Positions 9,610 to 18,287 of a stretch of 40,885 bases of DNA are shown here, piece by piece; positions within the stretch are counted from its first letter, which is position 1; every line of letters starts with the position of its first letter. A program made the position numbers and the translations under genes. This DNA comes from Eubacteriales bacterium (lineage in GTDB: Bacteria > Bacillota > Clostridia > Saccharofermentanales > DTU023): assembly GCA_030537525.1 (NCBI GenBank), contig JAUNVU010000008.1, positions 1 through 40,885 on the forward strand. The letters run 5' to 3'. The notes beneath the pieces are model-generated. The model was not told where the DNA came from and ran no database searches. It saw only the letters and a list, made by a program, of their open reading frames with translations.

Positions 9610-11238
9610 CTATAGCTGATCGTGCGGGATATTGTCAGCGTCTTGGAGCTTCTCATTGAGGGATTCTGAGATTTCTTTTTTCAACTGATGATAGAGATCA
9701 TAGTTGATCTCGTCTTTGACCTTCTGGGAGATGTCGGCCTGAATCTTACTGTCGAGTTCCTCGTGGATCAGCTCGCGGATCTGCTGTTTCAAGCTTGTAC
9801 GGAGCGCTCCCTCGTCCTCCTTAAGGAGCTTGGCGCCAGCCAACCTGGCCTCTTCTTCGCTCAGATCGTAGTGAGGGCGATGGCCATAGTAGGTGGTATC
9901 TGTACCAGAGAAGTTGACGCCTGTTGACTGTGGATCGTCAACGTCAAATTCATAGTCCTTGCCTGGCAGAACGGCATTCAAGAAGATACCGACTAATGCG
10001 GCAATGGCGATACCTGAGAGAGTAAGTGGACCGAAGGTCAGTCCAGATTTGAAACCTAGAGCACAGACCAAGATGGCGGCAGCAACAATTAGATTTCTCG
10101 ACTTTGTAAAATCAACTTCATTCTCAACGACATTTCTCAGACCGATGGCGGAAATCATACCGTAGAGGATGAGGGAGACGCCGCCGATGATGGCAGTAGG
10201 CATGGTGCGAATGACTTCAGAAAGAATGGGGAAGAATGATAGAGCAATGGCGAAGAGGGCCGCAATTCTCGTGACCTTGGCATCGTAGACCTTCGTGAGG
10301 ACAAGGACGCCTGTGTTTTCACCATAGGTGGTATTGGCAGGTGCGCCAAAAGCTGCAGCCATGATAGTCGCCAGTCCGTCACCGGCAAGCGTTCTGTGTA
10401 GACCAGGCTTAGCAATATAATTCTGACCTGTGGTCGCGGAAATCGCCGAGATATCACCGATGTGCTCCATGATGGTAGCAAGGGCGATTGGGGCGATGGT
10501 TAAGATAGCGCTCTTATCGAAGGTGGCAAAACTAGCTCTGTGAATGGGGATCTCTAGCCAACGGCCAGACTCGATCAAGAGCTGCACGCCGCTGAAGTCG
10601 ACTCTGGCAAGGAAGAGGGCCAGCACATAAGAGACCAAGAGACCCATCAGGATGGGGATGATCTTCAACATGCCGCGTGCCCAGATATTGCAGATGATAA
10701 TTGTACTGAGAGCAACAATGGCCAGCAGCCAGTCTTGGCTTGCTGAAGCGATGGCAGTTGGGGCCAAGATCAAACCGATCGAGATAATGATCGGGCCAGT
10801 GACCACTGGCGGGAAGAAGCGCATTACACGGCGTACACCGAAGACCTTGATCAAACCGGCAAGTAGCAAGTAGATCAGACCGGCGACGATGATACCGCCC
10901 CCTGCTTTGGCCAAGGCATTTACATCTGCAGATCCGTCAGCGCCCAGTGGTGCCACCATAGCGTAACCACCGAGGAAGGCGAAGGAAGAGCCGAGGAAGG
11001 CGGGAATTTTACCACCTGTAACCAGGTGGAAGAGCAGGGTTCCAAGACCTGCGAAGAGCAGAGTGGTTGAAATTGATAGGCCAGTTAGCAGCGGCACCAA
11101 TATGGTTGCGCCAAACATGGCAAAGCAGTGCTGGAGGCCGAGTATTAGGCGGCGTGAAACTGGAAGCTCACGCAAGTCCCTTATGGGCTCGAGACCTACT
11201 TCTTTGGATTTCTCGATTGCAGAATGATTCTCTTTCAT
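9610..11238 (-). CDS. uraA: Uracil permease with long C-terminal extension
   Basis: A 542-residue NCS2-family nucleobase:H+ symporter. The N-terminus has LQHCFAMFGATILVPLLTGL; the substrate-site glutamates lie in IMEHIGD and in ANTTYGENTG, as in E. coli UraA. About 12-14 hydrophobic segments end near residue 420. After that comes an extension of about 115 residues, highly charged and largely helical (KQQIRELIHEELDSK, then QKVKDEINYDLYHQLKKE), probably a coiled coil in the cytoplasm; typical UraA proteins stop near 430. ATG at 11238 fits the AGAGGTG upstream; a GTG at 11244 overlaps that site. A terminator sits directly upstream, leaving little room for a promoter. It is the first gene of the group with the SDR and PLP enzyme. 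Confidence 0.88.
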   Translation of the reverse strand: MKENHSAIEKSKEVGLEPIRDLRELPVSRRLILGLQHCFAMFGATILVPLLTGLSISTTLLFAGLGTLLFHLVTGGKIPAFLGSSFAFLGGYAMVAPLGADGSADVNALAKAGGGIIVAGLIYLLLAGLIKVFGVRRVMRFFPPVVTGPIIISIGLILAPTAIASASQDWLLAIVALSTIIICNIWARGMLKIIPILMGLLVSYVLALFLARVDFSGVQLLIESGRWLEIPIHRASFATFDKSAILTIAPIALATIMEHIGDISAISATTGQNYIAKPGLHRTLAGDGLATIMAAAFGAPANTTYGENTGVLVLTKVYDAKVTRIAALFAIALSFFPILSEVIRTMPTAIIGGVSLILYGMISAIGLRNVVENEVDFTKSRNLIVAAAILVCALGFKSGLTFGPLTLSGIAIAALVGIFLNAVLPGKDYEFDVDDPQSTGVNFSGTDTTYYGHRPHYDLSEEEARLAGAKLLKEDEGALRTSLKQQIRELIHEELDSKIQADISQKVKDEINYDLYHQLKKEISESLNEKLQDADNIPHDQL

Positions 11239-11263
11239 AGTCACCTCTTATTGAATTTAATTC

Positions 11264-11291
11264 TAAAAAAAGGCCGATCCCACGATCGGCC
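11264..11291 (-). terminator. Terminator after the lipoprotein gene, directly before uraA
   Basis: On the minus strand GGCCGATC, loop GTGG and GATCGGCC are followed by seven T residues. It lies 12 bases after the lipoprotein stop codon. The uraA start codon is only about 25 bases further on, so it may also control read-through into uraA. Confidence 0.9.
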
Positions 11292-11303
11292 AATTATTGC
11301 AAT

Positions 11304-12404
11304 TTAATTGTCCGCCTCTTCGGCAGAGGCTAATTTACCTTCAACATCTACGGTTAAAGGGATTTCAGGATGATCAGCAGTCGCCTTGATCGTAGCTGTC
11401 AGATGAGCTAGGTCCACAGTAAAGTAGTGTTGACCGTTCTCGTCTGGACCCTGGATTGAAGCCATGGCGTTGGTGTCGAAGTATTCAGGCACCATGAAGG
11501 AACGGCGCAGAGGATAGAAGATCGCCAAGAGATCGTTAAAGGGGTTCATCTCATTGGGTCTGAACTCATACTGCACCTTGTATAGCTGATCGTACTCATT
11601 GAAGAAGTACTTGCGCACGCCCTTATAGACGTAGACCTCACAGTTATATTCTAATTTTTCGAGCTTGTCATAATCGGGAATCAGACCCTCGACGCCCATG
11701 ACCTCGGCGCGCGTACTGCCGAAGTTTAGGCCAAAATCAGCGATATCGAAAGTCGAAGACAAGGTGCGTTCGATTTCTTGTTCGGCGGCCCAATCTACTG
11801 GGGCAATCAAGCCTTGTGCGGCATTAATGCCCTGACTCTGAATCGTGGCAATATAATTCTTGGCGCTAGCTGCATAGTTGTTGAGCTCGCCTAAGATGGT
11901 GTTATACCTCTGCGGTAAGTCTGTAGCATTAGTGCGGTCAATTTGGTAAATCATCTGACGGCAGTGATTGGCCAGGCGGAAGTTCTGATCATAGAAGTTC
12001 TTCAGATTCTCAGGTACAGTCGACAGCGGAATAGTCTCTAACTTGTGACAAGCATCGAGTAGCTTCAGTCTGGTCTCCTTGTAAATCTTGATCTTCTTGA
12101 GCTCTTTACCCTCGTTAATCACTTGGTTCTGATAGGACTTGCTGGCTTCACCGAATTCGTTGAAGGCAGTGATGAGCTCCGCTAGGCGCTCCTCACCAAA
12201 TTTCAAGAAGTCTTCTTCTCGCTTATTCAGTCCTTGTTCATTCTTCTTATCATCTAATTGCTCATCCTGCTGTATAATATCAGCAGCTTCGCGATCAATC
12301 TCTGAATCCTTGTTGCCCTTCTTGAACAAAGAGCAAGCAGATAATAGAGATAGTGCTAAACAGAGCACAATTAGCAAGCTGAGTTTAGGGAATTTCTTTA
12401 GCAT
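11304..12404 (-). CDS. Lipoprotein of unknown function
   Basis: A 366-residue protein with a signal peptide ending in the lipobox LLSAC, lipidated at Cys24, so it is attached to the outer face of the membrane. Residues 25-75 are highly charged, with many D, E, K and Q. The next 150 residues look helical. The last 120 or so look like a small alpha/beta domain (phrases FGLNFGSTRAEVMGVEG and YVYKGVRKYFFNEYDQLYKVQYEF). I do not recognise the family. GGGAGGAC precedes the ATG. It has its own strong promoter and a terminator, so it is a single-gene unit, divergent from dus. Confidence 0.8.
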   Translation of the reverse strand: MLKKFPKLSLLIVLCLALSLLSACSLFKKGNKDSEIDREAADIIQQDEQLDDKKNEQGLNKREEDFLKFGEERLAELITAFNEFGEASKSYQNQVINEGKELKKIKIYKETRLKLLDACHKLETIPLSTVPENLKNFYDQNFRLANHCRQMIYQIDRTNATDLPQRYNTILGELNNYAASAKNYIATIQSQGINAAQGLIAPVDWAAEQEIERTLSSTFDIADFGLNFGSTRAEVMGVEGLIPDYDKLEKLEYNCEVYVYKGVRKYFFNEYDQLYKVQYEFRPNEMNPFNDLLAIFYPLRRSFMVPEYFDTNAMASIQGPDENGQHYFTVDLAHLTATIKATADHPEIPLTVDVEGKLASAEEADN

Positions 12405-12447
12405 TGTGTCCTCCCGAATCTAGGGAGCCCGTGGGCTCTAAAGATAT

Positions 12448-12475
12448 ATTATAGCGATAAAAGGCGCTTTGTCGA
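12448..12475 (-). promoter_or_regulatory. Promoter of the lipoprotein gene
   Basis: On the minus strand the -35 is TCGACA (12470-12475) and the -10 is TATAAT (12448-12453), 16 bases apart. Just downstream, at the expected transcript start, lies the inverted repeat GAGCCC-AC-GGGCTC (12425-12438), which could be a 5' stem or an operator. Confidence 0.75.
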
Positions 12476-12502
12476 CTGTGAATTGTCATATGAAAGGTGA
12501 AT

Positions 12503-13513
12503 GTGTTGGATCTTCCAAAGGATAAAATTGAGACCCCTTTACGCCTGAGTACAGAGCTGGAATTAGCAAATAGGCTCGCCTTGGCACCACTTGCAGGTAC
12601 TACAAATGCCGCCTTCCGCCCTCTGGCAGCACGCTACGGCGCAGCTCTTGCTGTGACTGAGCTGGTTTCAGCAAGAGGCCTGATTTATCCAGGAGGACTT
12701 GAGCGGGCTAGACCCTATCTGCATCTCAATCCAGGAGAGGTGGTGGCCATCCAGCTATTTGGTAGTGAGCCATCAGACTTCTCCCAGGCGATCAAGATCC
12801 TTCTCAATCACTCAGAATACGGTTATGCTCAGATGATTGACTTAAATCTCGGCTGTCCGGTGCCGAAAGTCGTTAAAACTGGTGCCGGCTCAGCTCTGCT
12901 CAAGACGGCCGAGCTTGCTACTGAGATAATAGCTGCTAGTGTGGAGGCCGCAGCTGAGTTTCACAAGCCAGTTTCCGTGAAAATTCGCCTATCCTGGTCA
13001 GGTGAGGCGGGCACGGCTAGTAAAATAATTGAAGGGGCAAAGGCCGCAGGAGCTAAAATGCTCACAGTTCATGGCAGAAGTCGCGAGCAATTTTACGCTG
13101 GAAAAGCAGACTGGGAAGGCATTGCAGAGCTTGCGAAGAAGTATGGGCAAGACTTTGCCGCCTTCTACGGAAATGGAGATATTGACTCAGAGAGTAGGGC
13201 TATTTCCGCGATGCAAATTCCAGGCATCTCTGGATTGATGATCGGGCGGGCGGCGAAGGGAGCACCATGGATTTTTGCCACTCTCCGTGGTTGTCCAGAA
13301 CCATCTAGACAAGAGAAAATAGAAGTAATTCGGGAGCATTATGCAGGAATGCAGAAATTATTTGGCCCGGATAGGGCCAGTCGGGAATTTCGCTCAGCAT
13401 TACTTGCTTATATCAGAGATTTCCCTGGGGCTGCGAACTTTCGAAGGGCAGCATCGGGAATTTCATCGGCAGAGGAACTTGACTCATTTTTGTATAAATT
13501 AGCTAATATTTGA
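12503..13513 (+). CDS. dus: tRNA-dihydrouridine synthase (DusB-like)
   Basis: An FMN-dependent TIM-barrel enzyme that reduces uridines in tRNA to dihydrouridine. It has LAPLAGTTNAAFRPL near the start, NLGCPVPKV with the catalytic Cys at about residue 118, SVKIRLSW, TVHGRSREQFYAGKADW, and the phosphate-binding end FYGNGDI then GLMIGRAAKGAPWIF. Its length of 336 residues is normal. The start is uncertain. No in-frame ATG exists near the beginning; GTG at 12503 has GAAAGG five bases upstream, while GTG at 12497 overlaps that site. It lies upstream of the second EF-G gene, which has its own promoter. Many Bacillota carry dusB-type genes singly. Confidence 0.9.
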   Translation: MLDLPKDKIETPLRLSTELELANRLALAPLAGTTNAAFRPLAARYGAALAVTELVSARGLIYPGGLERARPYLHLNPGEVVAIQLFGSEPSDFSQAIKILLNHSEYGYAQMIDLNLGCPVPKVVKTGAGSALLKTAELATEIIAASVEAAAEFHKPVSVKIRLSWSGEAGTASKIIEGAKAAGAKMLTVHGRSREQFYAGKADWEGIAELAKKYGQDFAAFYGNGDIDSESRAISAMQIPGISGLMIGRAAKGAPWIFATLRGCPEPSRQEKIEVIREHYAGMQKLFGPDRASREFRSALLAYIRDFPGAANFRRAASGISSAEELDSFLYKLANI

Positions 13514-13517
13514 GAAC

Positions 13518-13546
13518 TTGCCCCCAGATATACTGATAGATATAAT
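13518..13546 (+). promoter_or_regulatory. Promoter of the EF-G-like gene
   Basis: TTGCCC (13518-13523) and a perfect TATAAT (13541-13546) are 17 bases apart. The start codon of the EF-G paralogue lies 35 bases downstream. Confidence 0.8.
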
Positions 13547-13581
13547 AAGAGCTACGCAATAAACCAGAGAGGGGACGAAGG

Positions 13582-15663
13582 ATGAAAATCTATCCCGCAA
13601 AAGACATTAAGAACATCGCTTTCATGGGCCACAGTGGCTCTGGTAAGACCTCTGTGATCGAGGCCATGCTGTTTAATGCCAAGGTTATTAACCGCATGGG
13701 TAAGACACAAGATGGTAATACGGTGACCGACTTTGACCAGGAAGAGCAGCGCCGCGGTTCCTCAATTGGAACGAGCTATGCCGCCATGGAGTGGAAGAAG
13801 AATAAATTCAATTTGATTGACATTCCAGGTGACTTCGACTTCCTTGCAGAACAGCGACTCGGCATGAGAGTTGCTGACAGCGTTATTCTCGTTGGCTCGG
13901 CCAAGGATGGCCTGTCTGTTGGCGCTGAGAAGACTCTGCGTCTAGTCGAACATGCCAATAAGCCAGCAGCATTATTGTTGAATAAGGCTGACGAGCCCAA
14001 TGCTGACTTCGCCAAGACAGTCGCCGCCTTCCGTGAGGAATACGGCAATAAGCTAGTTCCCCTCATGATACCTATTAAAGATGGCGATAATTACTTAGGC
14101 TATGTAGATATTCGCAATGGCAAGGCTTACCACTATGAGAAAGATGGCCAGGTGAAGGAGGTTGACGCACCTGCAGAGCTAGCCGCAGAGATTGAACAAT
14201 ATCACAGTGAATTGCAAGAGCAGATCGCTGGTGTAGACGAAGAGCTAATGATGAAATACTTCGATGGCGAGGCATTTACACCAGAAGAAGAGGAAAGAGG
14301 TCTTTCTCAGGCCATGGCGGAGGGGAATCTCATCCCTATCTTCAGCTCTTCTGCACTTAATAATCAGGGAATTGCCCAGTTATTAGACTTTGCAGCTAAG
14401 TTCTTCCCATGTGCTGCAGATGCTCCACCAGTTAAGGCTAAGAATGAGGCTGGCGAAGAGATTGAACTGACTCAAGATCCAGATGGCCCGCTTGCGGCAT
14501 ATGTCTTTAAGACGATTGTCGATCCATTTGTCGGCCGTATCTCTCTATTTAGAGTCTATAGTGGCACCTTCACTACAGAGAATAATGCCTATAACCCACA
14601 GAAGCATATTGAAGAGAGGATTTCTGCCCTCTTCGCTATGCAAGGTAAGAAGCAGATCGAGGTCAATGAGATTAGGGCTGGTGACATCGGTGCCATTGCC
14701 AAGCTGAGTGAAACTGTCACCAATGATAGCCTCTGCCTGAAGGACGAACCAATCTTCATCAAAGCAGTTAAGATGCCAATACCTTGTCTGTCGATGGCCA
14801 TCGTCCCCGCCAAACGTGGTGAAGAGGACAAGATCATGCAGGGTATGCAGCGCCTAATGGATGAGGATCCCTCATTTGAGATCAGGAGTGATAGAGAAAC
14901 TGGTCAGCTTCTACTTTCAGGTCAGGGTGAGGTTCAGCTAGAGGTTCTGAGAGCTAAGCTCAAGGGCAAATACAATGTTGAATCTGTCCTCGAAGAAGCT
15001 AGAGTGCCCTATCGTGAGACCATCAGGAAGAAGGTCAAGGTACAAGGTAGACATAAGAAGCAGTCCGGTGGTCACGGTCAGTACGGTGATGTTTGGATTG
15101 AGTTTGAACCTTGTGATTCTGAGGAGCTGGTCTTCGAAGAGAGCATCTTCGGTGGTGCTGTTCCGAAGAACTACTTCCCAGCAGTTGAGAAGGGATTACA
15201 AGAAGCAGTTGTTGAAGGCGTCTTAGCAGGTTACCCGGTCGTCAATCTCAAAGCGACCTTAGTCGATGGTTCATATCACGATGTTGACTCAAATGAGATG
15301 AGCTTTAAGCTCGCTGCTAGACTGGCTTATAGAAACGGCTTGCCACAGGCGGATCCAGTCCTCTTAGAGCCAATCGCCTCCGTCAAGGTCCACATTCCAG
15401 ATAATAACCTCGGTGATATCATGGGTGATATCAGTAAGCGTCGTGGCCGTATTCTCGGCATGGGTGCAGACGAGGATCGCGGTTATCAGGTGGTTGAGGC
15501 CGAGGCGCCAATGAGCGAATTAACCAAGTATGCAACCGACCTTAAATCAATGACCCAGGGTCGAGGTTGGTTTACAGTTGAATTTGCGCGATACGAGCAG
15601 GCTCCTTCAGATGTAGCAGAGAAGGTAATAGCTGCAGCAGCTAGGGACGCTGAAGAAGAATAA
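13582..15663 (+). CDS. EF-G-like GTPase, second paralogue
   Basis: A 693-residue protein that lines up with EF-G over its whole length. It has GHSGSGKTS (16-24), NKAD (135-138), [14 protein letters not shown] and GDISKRRGRILG. It is not a second standard EF-G. Switch I reads RGSSIGTSY instead of RGITITSAA, and the DTPGH motif is D80-I-P-G-D84, with Asp exactly where fusA has the catalytic His84. Family knowledge: EF-G-like paralogues in Bacillota often lack this His, commonly having Tyr. Such proteins bind GTP and ribosomes but their role is poorly defined. It has its own near-consensus promoter and a terminator, so it is regulated apart from the str operon. Tetracycline-protection proteins are also EF-G relatives, but I see no reason to choose that label. 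Confidence 0.88.
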   Translation: MKIYPAKDIKNIAFMGHSGSGKTSVIEAMLFNAKVINRMGKTQDGNTVTDFDQEEQRRGSSIGTSYAAMEWKKNKFNLIDIPGDFDFLAEQRLGMRVADSVILVGSAKDGLSVGAEKTLRLVEHANKPAALLLNKADEPNADFAKTVAAFREEYGNKLVPLMIPIKDGDNYLGYVDIRNGKAYHYEKDGQVKEVDAPAELAAEIEQYHSELQEQIAGVDEELMMKYFDGEAFTPEEEERGLSQAMAEGNLIPIFSSSALNNQGIAQLLDFAAKFFPCAADAPPVKAKNEAGEEIELTQDPDGPLAAYVFKTIVDPFVGRISLFRVYSGTFTTENNAYNPQKHIEERISALFAMQGKKQIEVNEIRAGDIGAIAKLSETVTNDSLCLKDEPIFIKAVKMPIPCLSMAIVPAKRGEEDKIMQGMQRLMDEDPSFEIRSDRETGQLLLSGQGEVQLEVLRAKLKGKYNVESVLEEARVPYRETIRKKVKVQGRHKKQSGGHGQYGDVWIEFEPCDSEELVFEESIFGGAVPKNYFPAVEKGLQEAVVEGVLAGYPVVNLKATLVDGSYHDVDSNEMSFKLAARLAYRNGLPQADPVLLEPIASVKVHIPDNNLGDIMGDISKRRGRILGMGADEDRGYQVVEAEAPMSELTKYATDLKSMTQGRGWFTVEFARYEQAPSDVAEKVIAAAARDAEEE

Positions 15664-15684
15664 TTCTACAAATAATGTACAATT

Positions 15685-15720
15685 AGACTTCGGGTTGCGA
15701 AAGTGACTCGAAGTCTTTTT
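15685..15720 (+). terminator. Rho-independent terminator after the EF-G-like gene
   Basis: AGACTTCG pairs with CGAAGTCT across a 16-base loop region and is followed by a run of T. The HAD phosphatase gene begins only 30 bases later. Confidence 0.85.
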
Positions 15721-15749
15721 AATGGAAACATATTGATTTAGGAGAAAAG

Positions 15750-16403
15750 ATGAAAAAATTAAGGTCGGTCTGCTTTGACTTCGATGGAACTCTTATTGAC
15801 ACAATACCTCTCATCATCGAGAGCTACCAATATGTATATCGAGAAATCGGCAAATATGTGCCTACTGAAGATGAAATAATTTCAGGCATTGGTCTTCCGC
15901 TGGAGACAATTTTTGCTCAGGATTTCCCAGCTGAGCAGATCCCAGAGGCCTTGGAGATGTATCTGGATTACAACAGGCCGCGATTGGCCAGCCATGTAGC
16001 CATTTACCTAGGGATAATTCCGCTGCTTGAAGCCCTGTCAAGCTTGGATCTCAAGCTTGGCATAGTGACGGCCAAGCGCGGATCAGATATGGTGCCGACG
16101 ATGCGTGCTTTTCGTCTAGAGAAATACTTTGACACCATTGTCAGCAAATTTGATACAGAAGAACACAAGCCGAAGCCGGCGCCCTTGTATCTGGCAATGG
16201 AGCGGTTGGAGATAAGTGATCCCCAGGAGTTGCTCTATATTGGCGATGCCATCTACGATATCCAATCCGCCAATAACGCAGGCTGTCTTTCAGGAGCTGT
16301 AGCTTGGTCGAATACCTCAAGAGAGAAATTACAGGCTCAGTCACCTACAGTATTCTTCGATCAATGGCAAGATATCTTGGAATTTGTCAAGAAAAGAATT
16401 TAA
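15750..16403 (+). CDS. HAD-superfamily phosphatase (PpaX/Gph-like)
   Basis: A 217-residue HAD hydrolase. Motif I is FDFDGT with the nucleophile D10 and the acid D12; motif II is in GIVTAK; motif III is the Lys in EEHKPKPAP; motif IV is IGDAIYDIQSA. An alpha-helical cap follows motif I (residues 15-80). This layout fits pyrophosphatase PpaX and phosphoglycolate phosphatase, which are hard to tell apart by sequence. AGGAG precedes the ATG. No clear promoter lies between the upstream terminator and this gene, so it may depend on read-through from the EF-G-like gene. The exact substrate is unknown. Confidence 0.8.
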   Translation: MKKLRSVCFDFDGTLIDTIPLIIESYQYVYREIGKYVPTEDEIISGIGLPLETIFAQDFPAEQIPEALEMYLDYNRPRLASHVAIYLGIIPLLEALSSLDLKLGIVTAKRGSDMVPTMRAFRLEKYFDTIVSKFDTEEHKPKPAPLYLAMERLEISDPQELLYIGDAIYDIQSANNAGCLSGAVAWSNTSREKLQAQSPTVFFDQWQDILEFVKKRI

Positions 16404-16477
16404 GATTAATAGAATTGTTTTTACAGAAGAGCGGTGAGGAGAAAGTCTAGCATATTTGGGATTTTTTGTGTAAAATA

Positions 16478-16540
16478 GCCCTCAGCGTAATGCGTAATTA
16501 AGCTGGCGGAGACTACAGAGGGCAACCTCTGTTTTTTCTG
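16478..16540 (+). promoter_or_regulatory. Terminator-like hairpin before the foldase genes, possible attenuator
   Basis: ACAGAGG, loop GCAA and CCTCTGT are followed by a T-run (16515-16537), only 22 bases before the foldase start codon. Upstream, GCCCTC (16478-16483) is complementary to GAGGGC (16518-16523), and that pairing would break the terminator stem. A second CCTCTG also follows the T-run. A possible -10, TAAAAT (16471-16476), would put the transcript start at or just after GCCCTC, so the antiterminator would work only on longer transcripts. It may simply be the terminator of the HAD gene. Confidence 0.5.
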
Positions 16541-16559
16541 CCTCTGGAAAAGGTGAAGC

Positions 16560-18269
16560 ATGTCTAATAAACAAAATGAGAATCTCTGGAAAGCTGACCA
16601 AAGAAAACAGGAGCGTCAAGCTCGTCTACAGAGTCAGAAGACCCGCTCAGGCAAGAAGAAGCCAGTTAAGCAGAAGATCAAGCTTGGCAATCTCATCTTG
16701 ATTGCTATCTTGGTTTTGGCCATTCTCGGCCTAGCTGCCAACACATTAATGCAAAACGGCTATAGAGAGCGCCATACGACCGCAGTAATCGTTGATGGTG
16801 AAGAAATTCCTGCTAACGAATTGAATTTCTACGCTTCACTCTCGGGTCAGGCTCTCGGACAGCTGTTTCCAAACGGCCTTTTTGCACCAAATGCAATAGA
16901 GAGTCTAAACTCACCTAGCTTCTCTGGTGAGGAAGGTCGTACGGTTCGTGACGATGTCATCAATCTGGCGAAGAATCAGTTAGTCAATGATCATATCAGC
17001 CTGAAAGAAGCAGCTGCCGAAGCCAAGCTCGACTCTGCTGAGGGTGAGCGCACAGCGGATGAATTAATTAAGAATCTGCGCAATGCCGCTGCTCAAAATG
17101 GCGTCTCATTGAATAAATTGATCGAACTCCAGTACGGGCCAGGCAATAATGAGAAGACAGTCCGCCAGCTGATCAGCAATTTCGTTCAAGCCGAAGCCTA
17201 TCGCAAGAGCAAATTAGAGAGTTTCAAACCGAGCCCCGAAGAGGCTGCTAAAATTTATGAAGAAGATCCCAGCGAATATGATGAAGTTAGCTTCAGAATT
17301 GTTCAGCTAATGGCCACTGAAGCTGAAATGCACGACTTCTCTAAGGGCCCAGTCTTTGAAGGTACTGCTGAAGAAGCCAAGAAGATGGATCTGGAAGCAT
17401 ACTTAGAGCAGAGAAAACAAGAACTGCCTGCAGAAGACGAAGTGGGAGAACTGCCGGATGAAACAGCAGATACAGAAACTTCCGAAGAAGAAGAAAAGAC
17501 TGCAGAAGAAGAACAGCGCGAGCAGGAATTATTAGAAAACGCGAAATTACGTGCAGAAGAAATGGCTTCGAAGATTGAGAAGGAAGAAGATTTCGTAAGC
17601 CTGCAGGGACTATACTGCCCAGTCGACAATCTGAAACAAGTAATCGACAATCCAGACATTAGCCTGCAGAAGGGCAGACAAGGGACGCTCACCCCAGAGC
17701 TTGCTGAAGTCATCTTTGACGAAGGTGTTGTGCCAGGAGATGTTAAGGTCTTCGAGGCTAAGGGCTCATACTGGGTAGTTTACATCGTAGGATCTGGACG
17801 TAATGAAGAGCGCGCCTACTCAGCTCGTCATATCCTATTCACAGTTAATCCAGATGCAAGCGAAGCTCAAAAGAGCGAGGTTAAGGCGCGTGCTGAAGAG
17901 GTTCTAAACGAATTTAAGTCAGGCGAGCAGAGCGCAGAACGCTTTGCTGAACTAGCTGAGGAATATAGTGAAGATCCAGGCTCTAAGAATAACGGCGGAC
18001 TATATGAGAACGTCAAAGCAGGAGAGTTCGTGCCAGAATTTGAGGCTTTTGCCCTCGATCCCAATACCAAGCCCGGTGACGTTACAATCGTCGAGAGTCA
18101 GCACGGCTACCACATTATCTATTTTGTGGGCCTAGAGGAAGAGAGCTGGGTCAAAGAAATTCAAGACAACGTTGCCAGAGAAGCGTTCCGTGAATGGCTA
18201 GAGGAGAGCCAAGACAAGGTAGAGGTGAAAGAAGCTAAGGGCATTAAATATGTCCTACCCATCTATTAG
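16560..18269 (+). CDS. Membrane-anchored parvulin-type peptidyl-prolyl isomerase (foldase)
   Basis: A 569-residue extracytoplasmic foldase related to PrsA and SurA. The N-terminus is basic and cytoplasmic (residues 1-40), then one membrane segment (about 41-63, LGNLILIAILVLAILGLAAN). A SurA-N-like helical region follows. A Glu-rich insert lies at about 288-325. The parvulin domain (about 418-520) has SARHILFTV with the conserved His and ends HGYHIIYFVG. It has no lipobox, so it is anchored by the transmembrane helix. It helps exported proteins fold outside the membrane. AAGGTG precedes the ATG. The next gene, 18 bases downstream, is a paralogue, so the two form a tandem operon. Confidence 0.88.
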   Translation: MSNKQNENLWKADQRKQERQARLQSQKTRSGKKKPVKQKIKLGNLILIAILVLAILGLAANTLMQNGYRERHTTAVIVDGEEIPANELNFYASLSGQALGQLFPNGLFAPNAIESLNSPSFSGEEGRTVRDDVINLAKNQLVNDHISLKEAAAEAKLDSAEGERTADELIKNLRNAAAQNGVSLNKLIELQYGPGNNEKTVRQLISNFVQAEAYRKSKLESFKPSPEEAAKIYEEDPSEYDEVSFRIVQLMATEAEMHDFSKGPVFEGTAEEAKKMDLEAYLEQRKQELPAEDEVGELPDETADTETSEEEEKTAEEEQREQELLENAKLRAEEMASKIEKEEDFVSLQGLYCPVDNLKQVIDNPDISLQKGRQGTLTPELAEVIFDEGVVPGDVKVFEAKGSYWVVYIVGSGRNEERAYSARHILFTVNPDASEAQKSEVKARAEEVLNEFKSGEQSAERFAELAEEYSEDPGSKNNGGLYENVKAGEFVPEFEAFALDPNTKPGDVTIVESQHGYHIIYFVGLEEESWVKEIQDNVAREAFREWLEESQDKVEVKEAKGIKYVLPIY

Positions 18270-18287
18270 ATAAGTCAAGGAGAAATA

